This document shows positions 1 through 6,078 of a stretch of 6,078 nucleotides of DNA, piece after piece. Position numbers and translations under genes: made by a program. A model generated the notes under the pieces. It ran no database searches. It was not told the DNA's origin and worked only from the letters and a program-made list of their open reading frames with translations. Origin of the DNA: Nitrospirota bacterium (GTDB taxonomy: Bacteria > Nitrospirota > Nitrospiria > Nitrospirales > Nitrospiraceae); assembly GCA_005877535.1 (NCBI GenBank), contig VBOM01000309.1, positions 1-6,078 on the forward strand, written 5' to 3'. Numbering within the stretch: position 1 is the first letter of the stretch; each line of letters starts with the position of its first letter.

Positions 1-1
1 A

Positions 2-1164
2 CTCTGGTGCGCCGTGGAGGTCTATCTCTCGACACGAGGCAGCCAGCAGACCGTCATTGCCGGCTATCCCTGGCTCACCGACTGGGGACGAGACACCTTC
101 ATCTCGCTGCCGGGACTCTGCCTGGTAACAGGCCGGTGGGAGATAGCCTGGCAAACCATCGAATCGTTCGCCGCGCATATCTCGCAGGGCATGGTCCCGA
201 ACCGCTTCCCTGACATCGGCGAGCAGCCGGAGTACAACACGATTGACGCATCACTCTGGTTTGTCCACGCAATTGAACGGTATTTCGTCTACAGCAAAGA
301 CGAAGCGCGCGTCCGCGCAGTGGCCTGGCCTGCGGTGAAACACATCATCGACGGCTATCGGCAAGGCACTCGCTACAGCATCCATATGGATGAAGACGGG
401 CTCATCGCCGGAGGCGTGCCCGGCGCGCAACTCACGTGGATGGATGCGAAAGTCGGCGACTGGGTCGTCACGCCGCGTCATGGAAAGCCGGTCGAGATTC
501 AAGCGCTGTGGACGAGGACTTTGGAAATCGGAGAACGTCTTGCCACGAAATTCGGCGAGCCAGCTTATGCGGTGCGCTGCCGAGAGGATCGGACGCGAGC
601 CGTGGCGTCCTTCCGCGCGAAATTCTGGAACGAAGCAGGCGGATTTCTCTACGACGTAATCGCGGACCAGAGGGCAACGATGCGTCGATTCGTCCCAATC
701 AAATCTACGCGGTCGCCCTCTGCAACGACCAGGTGACCGAGGAACAGGCTGAGCAGATCCTCCGGATCGTGGAGGACCATATGCTCACGCCGGTGCGGCT
801 GCGGACTCTCTCGCCAAAGGACAACCGGTATCGCCCGCGGTACGAAGGCGCGGTTGCGGAGCGAGACGGAGCCTATCATCAAGGGACAGTCTGGCCGTTT
901 CTGCTGGGACCGTTTGTCATAGCCTGGCGGAAGGTCAACGGCAACAGCACGGCAAAGAACAGACAGGCGCGGGCGTTTCTCGATGGGCTGGAGGGCCACT
1001 TCCATGACGCCTGTCTCGGCCAGGTCTCGGAGATTTTTGACGCGGAAGCGCCGGACCGGGCACGGGGTTGCTTCGCGCAGGCCTGGTCGGTTGCAGAACC
1101 CTTGCGGGTCCTGATCGAAGAGCTCGATGCGAAGGCCAAAGCCAAGCCAATTCGTGAGAAGTGA
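2..1164 (+). pseudogene. Glycogen debranching enzyme (amylo-alpha-1,6-glucosidase), C-terminal part, frameshifted
   Basis: This is the C-terminal catalytic domain of a bacterial/archaeal glycogen debranching enzyme (GDE_C, (alpha/alpha)6-barrel type), a cytoplasmic enzyme that hydrolyses alpha-1,6 branch points left after phosphorylase action on glycogen. The frame is open from base 2, so the N-terminal part lies outside the window. Family hallmarks are AGYPWLTDWGRDTF (59-100), VPNRFPD (193-213), PEYNTIDASLWF (229-264), LTWMDAKVGDW (431-463), ASIRPNQIYAVAL (682-720) and GAYHQGTVWPF (868-900). The first motifs read in frame 2, those from about 664 on in frame 1, ending at TGA 1162-1164. Inserting one base between 662 and 663 restores DVIDGPEGNDASIRPNQ, as in the family, so a single base appears deleted. 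As it stands, frame 2 adds about 24 foreign residues and stops at 734-736, losing roughly the last 165 residues including the GAYHQGTVWP motif. The cause could be a true mutation or a sequence error. Family assignment is very secure; pseudogene status is less so. Confidence 0.88.
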
Positions 1165-1231
1165 GTGGTCATACGCCGGCGTAAGGAAACGCCCCCACTG
1201 CCTCCGCAGAAAAAGGGAGCGAGCGTGCGAC

Positions 1232-1679
1232 ATGCCGGAAGGAGCCGCAGTCCTGGGCAGGCCGATCGGCGCGATAGCGGAGCATAAGACGGTTAATCGT
1301 TGCCCAGCCATACATGATCACGACGTTCCTTGCTCGTCTCGAACCATCGCACGTTCGCGCGCTTCACCGGCCTCATGGCCGGCCGCCTTGTAGCCGCTTA
1401 CATTAGCCTCGAGGCGCCATTGTCCGCATGAGCATGAACCCGGCAAGGACCTTTGCCTCGGCTCTCCCCGCCTATCTCAGAATCGCCTTCTGTGTGTATC
1501 AGACCGCCCCGCCGCTTGGGATGCTGCTCGCCGCCGAAGTCTATGCCAAGATAAAGAGTCTCCAGCAGGTCTTCTGCGTGAAGTTGAATCACCAAAACAC
1601 CAAACGCTGTACCTTCCGCAGCAACTATCCGGAGCTGTTACGGGCCAAGACCTCGCTCACAACGCCAGAGATCTTCTAA
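1232..1679 (+). pseudogene. Aquaporin/MIP-family channel remnant, C-terminal half, multiple frameshifts
   Basis: This is a decayed copy of a major intrinsic protein (aquaporin or glycerol-facilitator type), a membrane channel for water or small neutral solutes. The clearest part is in frame 3 from 1428: MSMNPARTFASALPA carries the second NPA box with its following Arg, then TAPPLGMLLAAEVY matches the last membrane helix, and a soluble tail follows to TAA at 1677-1679. Just upstream, frame 1 (about 1333-1425) reads LVSNHRTFARFTGL and then AAYISLEAPLS, which belongs directly before SGMSMNPAR; one missing G at about 1426 breaks the join. Further upstream, frame 3 (1293-1331) reads LIVAQPYMITTFL, linked to LVSNH by one extra base near 1332. 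A weaker frame 2 stretch (1232-1282, MPEGAAVLG...AIAE) resembles the preceding loop. The N-terminal half with the first NPA box is absent; only about 70 bases separate this remnant from the debranching gene. No functional channel can be made. Confidence 0.8.
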
Positions 1680-1944
1680 TCCCGCTGACACTGCCCCTCA
1701 TTCTTTGCGATTGCGCCTTCCTATCGAAGCCGTGCCTCTCGGTTCTCTCCTAGGAAAAGCCTGGCGATCCCTAGTGAGACTTCGTATGCAAATCAACCAC
1801 AGCCTGAGGCGATTTGGCTCCGCGGGCATACGACAGGACAGTGAGCCCTGTAATCCCCTCCTGAAAACACTAACTTTTCAGCGACTTGTTCGTACCCTCC
1901 GATGGCATCCAGATTGCTAGGCCGTACATTGAGTGTTAACTACG
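1680..1944. other. Non-coding interval upstream of the glycosyltransferase fusion gene
   Basis: No gene can be supported in this stretch between the aquaporin remnant and the large fusion gene. A 71-codon open frame (1705-1920) has no recognisable motif, no ribosome binding site and an Arg-rich, non-globular composition. The interval should contain the promoter of the downstream operon, but I see no convincing -35/-10 pair: TTGTTC at 1886-1891 has no TATAAT-like partner at the right distance. No terminator hairpin with a T-run is visible either. Part of it may be further decayed DNA continuing from the pseudogene. Confidence 0.4.
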
Positions 1945-3972
1945 ATGATGTCATCCACACAAAAAACCACCGAACTTCGATGGACCCAGGTCTCCCTGGC
2001 TGTGACGGCTGTGGCCACCGCCTCGCTCGCCTGGTCGACCGGTGACGTGGCATGGACCGCAGCGGAGCAGGGCCAGATCGGCCGGTTTTTCGAAGCGATT
2101 CTATTCGGCGCGCTCGCTGGGTTTTTGGTCTACGGCAACCTCTGTTATCAGGTGGCGCGCTTCGGACAGCTGGCCCGGCCCCACGCTCACCAGAGGTTCC
2201 GGATGGATTCGCCCGTTCCGTTTATTCGCAAATCGGCACCGGCCGTGACCGTCCTCGTTCCATCTTACAAGGAAGAAATCCCCGTCATTCGCCAAACGCT
2301 GCTGTCTGCCGCGCTTCAGGATTATCCTAACAAACGCGTGGTCCTGTTGCTGGACGATCCTCCCAATCCCAAAACCCGTCATGCTCGGAAGGCGCTCTGG
2401 GCCGGCCGGACCTTACCGTTCAATTTACAGACCTTGCTCAAGGAGCCGGCTGAGTATGTCGCGCAGGCCCACGCTGCCTTTCTCGATCGACGAGCCGCAG
2501 GGAATCGGAACCTTGGAGACGAATGTGTGGGCCTCTCCGACTGCTTCAGCTGGGCGTCAGCTTGGTTTGAAACCCAAGCCAAGTATTCTCCAGAGGAGTC
2601 GCACACGGATATCTGGTTCGTGGAACAGGTCTTGACCCAGCCAGCCGAAGCCGGCCGCGAACAGGCGGCCCAATGGTTTAGACGGAGAACACAGATCGAC
2701 GCCCTGTCTGCCGACCGCATCCTCGACGAGATTGACGCTGCCTATGCTCAGCTGGCCGGTCGCTTCCACGTGGAGTTCGACGTATTCGAACGCAAGCAAT
2801 ACAGCAATCTCTCCCAAGAGCCGAACAAGGCCATGAACCTGAACAGCTACCTCGGCCTCATGGGCACACGCGTGAAGCCGGTTTTACTGAGGGACGGGGT
2901 CCATCTGGAAGAAACCTCGGTGCTCACCGGGAGTCGCGTAATCCCCGATACGCCCTATGTGATCACGCTCGACGCCGACAGCCTGCTCCTGCCGCAGTAT
3001 GCCAGTACCTTGGTTCGGCTGATGGAACAGCCCGAACATGCGCGGATGGCCGTAGCCCAGACGCCCTACAGCGCCTTTCCCAACGCACCGGGCAAGATGG
3101 AACGGACCGCCGGGGCCACGACTGACATCCAATATCTCGTGCATCAAGGGTTTACCCGATTCGGCGCCACGTTCTGGGTCGGCGCGAACGCCTTGCTGAG
3201 AAAATCGGCGCTGGAAGAAATTTGCGTCGAAGAGCGTGAGAGCACGGGCCTCGTCCGCCGTTATATCCAAGATCGTACCGTCATCGAAGATACGGAGTCG
3301 ACTGTTGATCTTTTAAGCAAGGGGTGGTCGCTCTACAACTACCAGCAACGTCTCGCCTATAGCGCCACGCCGCCCGATTTCGGCTCCTTGATTATTCAGA
3401 GAGCGCGCTGGGCGAACGGAGGATTGATCATCCTCCCGAAACTCCTGTCGTTCTTACGCCGCACGCCGAAACAGCTCGGCACCATCGCGCAAGGGCTGCT
3501 CCAGATCCACTATTTGACCTCGCTCGCATTTGCACCGTTGAGCGTGCTGCTCCTCTTGGTGATTCCCTTCTCCTCGGATGTAATGACGGCCTGGATGCCG
3601 CTGGCGGCGCTCCCCTACTTTGCCCTGTACGCCCGCGATCTCGCGCTGACCGGGTACAGGCCGATGCAGGACTTGCTCCGTGTCTACGCCCTGAACCTTC
3701 TCTTGATTCCCGTGCACCTAGACGGGGCTCTGAAGTCGATGCAGCACGCCATCCTGGGCACCAAAATTCCCTTCCGCCGAACTCCGAAGATCTCCGGGCG
3801 CACGAGAACCCCGGCGCTGTATCTCTCCTTGGAACTCGCCATGGTGCTGCTGAGCACCGGATTAGCCCTCTACTATGCGGCGCAGCTGCGCTGGATCTCC
3901 GGAACCTTTGCCCTCGCGAACGCCGGTCTGGTGCTGTACGGAATCTGGCAGTTCGTGGGCTTCTCGGAGATG
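1945..3972 (+). other. Glycosyltransferase 2 region of the fusion protein (domain)
   Basis: This part, about residues 1-676, is by itself a complete membrane synthase: two N-terminal helices, a GT-A domain with the D, DxD, TED-like and QxxRW motifs, and a C-terminal block of membrane or interface helices. The loop KIPFRRTPKISGRT (about 609-622) between the helix groups is typical of this GT2 subgroup and, being strongly basic, should be cytoplasmic. About 155 residues separate DD (137-138) from PNKAMNLN (293-300), which is long for the family. They are rich in Ala, Glu and Gln and look helical. The donor sugar cannot be read from the motifs. Confidence 0.85.
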
Positions 3973-5643
3973 AAAGAGGATATGGTTCACGGATGGCATG
4001 AGTTCCTCGACCGATACAATGCGCTGTGGTCACTGCAGGGAGTGAAAGACCGAGTGCTCGTCCGGCTCGCGCAATCGACTGACTGGATGTATACGGTCGC
4101 CCCAAAGATAGGACGAGCCAGGCTCTTCACCTGGCAGGTGCTGTGGAGCGTGATTGCGGTGCTCGAAATGATGTCGCCGGCGCTAGCCTCGGGCGACACG
4201 AAGGGGGGACTCAATCCGATTCAAGTTGAAAATCAAAAGACCGGGACCATCGCTTGGACCCTCACGAACCCAGCACGACATCATGAGATCGAAGGCTACG
4301 CTTCCTCCGCCAGTGTCAATCGCGGGGAGTCAATTCGTCTCTACGTCCATACCGAAGCACCGAGTTACCGCATGAACGTCTATCGCATGGGATGGTACAA
4401 CGGACTTGGGGCGCGCGAAGTGCTCCCAACCCAGAAGCAAGCCGGGCAGCGGCAACCCGCGCCCTATCGCGATCCCACAACCAGGCTGGTCGAATGCCGT
4501 TGGGAGAATCCAATGACGCTGGCCATTCCGTCTCAGGAACAGAACTCAACCGAATGGACGTCCGGCTATTACCTCGCCAAGTTGACGGCGGAACCGACTG
4601 GAGAAGAAAGTTACATTCTGTTCATTGTGCGCGACGATCAACGACCCTCAACCTATCTCTTGCAGTCCAGCGTTACAACGTTTCAAGCATACAACAATTG
4701 GGGCGGGGCCTCACTTTACGACTACAACAGTCCCCAAGGACGCGCCGTTGCCGTCTCCTTCAATCGCCCCTATGCTGTCAGCCCGGACCAGGGTTCGGCC
4801 GATGCCGCAGGTGCCGGGCCGTTTCTCCGCGGGTGGGAATACAACATGGTCCGATGGCTCGAGCGGTCGGGGTACGACGTCAGCTACACCACCAACATCG
4901 ACGTGCATGAACAAGCCGACTTGCTTCGATCCCATCGCGCCTTCCTCTCCGTAGGACACGACGAGTATTGGACCTGGGACATGCGGCGCCATGTCGAGGA
5001 CGCGAGAGATCATGGCGTCCACTTGGGATTCTTCTCCGCGAATACCTGTTATTGGCAGGTCCGCCTGGAACCGAGTCGGTGGAATCAGGAACCGGACCGC
5101 ACGCTCGTGGCCTATAAGGAACAGGCCCTGTCCGGCGATCCCGTACTGCTCGACCGCGACCCGGCGAACGATCACCTCGCCACAACGAAATGGCGATCGG
5201 CGCCAGTCAATCAGCCGGAAGCCGCGCTGATCGGCGGCATGTATATCGAAGGCACTCCGTTGGGGGATGGAGATCTTGTGATCGAGACGCCTCCGACATG
5301 GGTCGTGCAGGGAACCGAATTGGAGCGCGGCACCCACTTGCCCGGACTCCTCGGCTATGAAGTCGACGGATTCGATGAGGCCTCCCCCGCCAACACGGCT
5401 GTCGTCGCGCGTTCGCCCGTGGGCAATCGATTTGCCGCCTCCACGATCTACACGGCGCCCAGCGGGGCCGTAGTGTTCAATGCCGGATCCATGCAATGGA
5501 TCTGGGGGCTCGATGACTATCACGCGGCACTGTCGGACCACCCGCGCCTCAGTCCCGCCGTTCAACACATGACGCAGAATATTCTGGAGCGGTTTCGCCG
5601 CAGCTCCACATCGATGCTGGCACAGGATGGGCCGGGGTCATGA
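1945..5643 (+). CDS. Membrane family 2 glycosyltransferase fused to an N,N-dimethylformamidase large-subunit-like domain
   Basis: An intact bifunctional protein of about 1232 residues (numbered from ATG 1945). Residues 15-31 and 48-68 are probable membrane helices. The cytoplasmic GT-A domain shows VLVPSYKEE (103-111), DDPPNP (D137, D138), PNKAMNLN (293-300), DAD (343-345), EDTE (448-451) and QRARW (485-489), the D/DxD/TED/QxxRW set of processive cellulose- or hyaluronan-synthase-like GT2 enzymes. Further hydrophobic segments lie near 524-544, 552-570, 578-596, 626-648 and 653-673. A last one (727-747) ends in ALA-SG. Residues about 757-1222 form a DMFA2_C-type domain: YRMGWY (813-818), SGYY (873-876), YNNWGG (916-921), SLY (923-925), GHDEYW (1004-1009), NTCYW (1033-1037), GYE (E1139), QWIWGLDD (1184-1191). 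In N,N-dimethylformamidase this fold carries a mononuclear iron that hydrolyses an amide. The domain should face the periplasm. The start is uncertain: GTG 1933, ATG 1945 and ATG 1948 share a frame and none has a strong Shine-Dalgarno. The substrate is unknown; the sugar polymer and an amide on it are inferred. Confidence 0.92.
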   Translation: MMSSTQKTTELRWTQVSLAVTAVATASLAWSTGDVAWTAAEQGQIGRFFEAILFGALAGFLVYGNLCYQVARFGQLARPHAHQRFRMDSPVPFIRKSAPAVTVLVPSYKEEIPVIRQTLLSAALQDYPNKRVVLLLDDPPNPKTRHARKALWAGRTLPFNLQTLLKEPAEYVAQAHAAFLDRRAAGNRNLGDECVGLSDCFSWASAWFETQAKYSPEESHTDIWFVEQVLTQPAEAGREQAAQWFRRRTQIDALSADRILDEIDAAYAQLAGRFHVEFDVFERKQYSNLSQEPNKAMNLNSYLGLMGTRVKPVLLRDGVHLEETSVLTGSRVIPDTPYVITLDADSLLLPQYASTLVRLMEQPEHARMAVAQTPYSAFPNAPGKMERTAGATTDIQYLVHQGFTRFGATFWVGANALLRKSALEEICVEERESTGLVRRYIQDRTVIEDTESTVDLLSKGWSLYNYQQRLAYSATPPDFGSLIIQRARWANGGLIILPKLLSFLRRTPKQLGTIAQGLLQIHYLTSLAFAPLSVLLLLVIPFSSDVMTAWMPLAALPYFALYARDLALTGYRPMQDLLRVYALNLLLIPVHLDGALKSMQHAILGTKIPFRRTPKISGRTRTPALYLSLELAMVLLSTGLALYYAAQLRWISGTFALANAGLVLYGIWQFVGFSEMKEDMVHGWHEFLDRYNALWSLQGVKDRVLVRLAQSTDWMYTVAPKIGRARLFTWQVLWSVIAVLEMMSPALASGDTKGGLNPIQVENQKTGTIAWTLTNPARHHEIEGYASSASVNRGESIRLYVHTEAPSYRMNVYRMGWYNGLGAREVLPTQKQAGQRQPAPYRDPTTRLVECRWENPMTLAIPSQEQNSTEWTSGYYLAKLTAEPTGEESYILFIVRDDQRPSTYLLQSSVTTFQAYNNWGGASLYDYNSPQGRAVAVSFNRPYAVSPDQGSADAAGAGPFLRGWEYNMVRWLERSGYDVSYTTNIDVHEQADLLRSHRAFLSVGHDEYWTWDMRRHVEDARDHGVHLGFFSANTCYWQVRLEPSRWNQEPDRTLVAYKEQALSGDPVLLDRDPANDHLATTKWRSAPVNQPEAALIGGMYIEGTPLGDGDLVIETPPTWVVQGTELERGTHLPGLLGYEVDGFDEASPANTAVVARSPVGNRFAASTIYTAPSGAVVFNAGSMQWIWGLDDYHAALSDHPRLSPAVQHMTQNILERFRRSSTSMLAQDGPGS
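4123..4191 (+). other. Hydrophobic junction helix with signal-peptidase-like site
   Basis: Residues 727-749 of the fusion protein form a hydrophobic stretch (LFTWQVLWSVIAVLEMM) preceded by basic residues (KIGRAR) and followed by SPALA-SGD. This is the shape of a Sec signal peptide with an A-L-A cleavage motif, located between the two enzyme domains. It could serve as the last membrane helix that exports the amidase-like domain, as an internal cleavage site, or both. One Glu inside the helix (E741) is unusual. Confidence 0.55.
4213..5610 (+). other. DMFA2_C-type (N,N-dimethylformamidase large-subunit-like) domain of the fusion protein
   Basis: This domain, residues about 757-1222, starts with NPIQVEN and EGYASSASVNRGESI, a beta-rich module, and continues through the conserved core to QWIWGLDD near the C-terminus, so it appears complete. 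Secreted proteins with this domain are common in bacterial genomes and nearly always of unknown function. In the Paracoccus enzyme an iron is held by two tyrosines and one glutamate. Candidate equivalents here are tyrosines of the SGYY and YNNWGG/SLYDY motifs (Y875/Y876, Y916, Y925, Y927) and E1007 in GHDEYW, with H1005 and E1139 as possible catalytic helpers. These are matched by motif, not by alignment. Confidence 0.82.
5624..5630 (+). promoter_or_regulatory. Probable ribosome binding site of the downstream gene
   Basis: AGGATGG, nine bases before ATG 5640, is a partial Shine-Dalgarno match inside the end of the fusion gene. Because the ATG overlaps the fusion gene's stop codon, initiation is probably coupled to termination of the upstream gene as well. 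Confidence 0.4.
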
Positions 5644-6078
5644 GCGCGCGCGCGCTTGGTCCAAACGCCATTCCTGCTGCTCGGTCTGCTCCCCCCAACC
5701 TCATCCGGTTCGACACCGGTATAGCGGCGCTCACGCTCCTGGTCGCAGCCAGTTCGGTATTCATGGCGCAGACCTCGCAGCTCCCCTATCTATGGGCCGC
5801 CCTTGCGACAACTGCGATCTGTGCCTACATCGCCTGCATCAGTGAACGTTCGTGGATACGGGCACTCTGGATTAATCTCGCCATCCTCTCTTGCACCCTC
5901 GGCGCAGTCGAAGCCTATTTCTGGTCGAAAGAGCCGCTCGAGCGCCAGATGCAATACAGCGAGGGGTTCTTCGTCCCCGATGAAACGCTAGGCTACAAGC
6001 CGGTAGCGGGAGAGACTCTCTCTCATCGCACCAGCATTCGAAACAAACCGCTGTATCAGGTGAGCTACACCATCAATA
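5640..6078 (+). CDS. Membrane-anchored protein, N-terminal part; probably an SGNH/GDSL-type hydrolase or acyl-modifying protein (runs off the window)
   Basis: This frame opens at ATG 5640, which overlaps the TGA of the fusion gene (ATGA), and stays open to the end of the window, giving 146 residues without a stop. It has three hydrophobic helices (about residues 27-43, 49-67 and 74-95), then leaves the membrane with YFWSKEP. The following segment, SEGFFVPDETLGYKPVAGE (107-125) and LYQVSYTIN (138-146), resembles the linker before the catalytic domain in membrane-anchored SGNH/GDSL-like proteins, where a 'D..LGY.P' stretch is followed by a 'Y.V.YTI(N/D)..G.R' strand. The catalytic GDS and DxxH blocks would lie beyond the window, so the class is not confirmed. 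Tight coupling suggests it acts on the same product as the fusion protein, for example in O-acylation or deacylation of a polysaccharide. Confidence 0.7.
   Translation, partial: MSARALGPNAIPAARSAPPNLIRFDTGIAALTLLVAASSVFMAQTSQLPYLWAALATTAICAYIACISERSWIRALWINLAILSCTLGAVEAYFWSKEPLERQMQYSEGFFVPDETLGYKPVAGETLSHRTSIRNKPLYQVSYTIN

Noticed and set aside
650..680. Programmed ribosomal frameshift in the debranching enzyme
   Set aside because: There is no slippery heptamer or obvious downstream hairpin, and this family is not known to use frameshifting. A simple one-base deletion explains the pattern.
1174..1181. CGCCGGCG palindrome just after the debranching enzyme stop codon as a terminator or operator
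   Set aside because: It is only eight bases, with no loop and no following T-run.
649..1311. 220-codon minus-strand frame across the debranching enzyme end
   Set aside because: The plus strand carries conserved debranching enzyme motifs here, and the minus-strand product resembles no family I know.
1705..1920. 71-codon frame between the pseudogene and the fusion gene
   Set aside because: No motif, no ribosome binding site and an Arg-rich composition without hydrophobic core; probably chance.
1886..1920. TTGTTC as a -35 box for the fusion gene
   Set aside because: No -10-like hexamer lies 16-18 bases downstream, so the match is not convincing.
3428..4105. 225-codon minus-strand frame opposite the GT2 membrane region
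   Set aside because: Its product is dominated by Arg, Ser, Gly and Ala in low-complexity order, typical of an antisense shadow; the sense strand has a clear transmembrane protein.
4711..5568. 285-codon open frame on the minus strand inside the DMFA2_C region
   Set aside because: It lies fully opposite a well-supported coding region, has no recognisable motif, and is explained by the GC-rich codon use of the sense gene.

Overview
The window looks like a moderately GC-rich chromosome segment from a Gram-negative bacterium. The mix of an archaeal/bacterial-type glycogen debranching enzyme, an aquaporin remnant and a membrane glycosyltransferase operon would fit Nitrospirota or a similar environmental phylum. 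That assignment is a guess from gene content only. All recognisable genes read on the + strand; I see no RNA gene, CRISPR array, insertion sequence or integrase.

Left part (1-1679): broken genes. Positions 2-1164 encode the C-terminal catalytic domain of a glycogen debranching enzyme, entering from outside the window and interrupted by an apparent one-base deletion at about 662/663. Behind it (about 1232-1679) lies the C-terminal half of an aquaporin/MIP channel. Its first half, with the first NPA box, is absent, and its reading frame is broken at least twice (about 1332 and 1426), so it is a pseudogene. Positions 1680-1944 hold no gene I can support; they presumably contain the promoter of the next operon.

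Right part (1945-6078): an intact operon whose first product is the main interest. It is a single protein of about 1232 residues. It joins a multi-spanning, cellulose-synthase-like family 2 glycosyltransferase (motifs DD, DAD, EDTE, QRARW) to a complete domain of the N,N-dimethylformamidase large-subunit type (DMFA2_C). The junction is a hydrophobic helix ending in a signal-peptidase-like ALA-S site, which would place the amidase-like domain in the periplasm. The next gene starts inside the fusion gene's stop codon (ATGA) and runs off the window. Its visible part has three membrane helices followed by a segment like those preceding the catalytic domain of membrane-anchored SGNH/GDSL-type proteins.

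Working model (inference): the glycosyltransferase makes and exports a polysaccharide or glycolipid. The fused iron-hydrolase-like domain cleaves an amide on it (for example an N-acyl or N-formyl group) outside the membrane, and the SGNH-like partner adds or removes O-acyl groups. The sequence supports the domains and their order, not the substrate.
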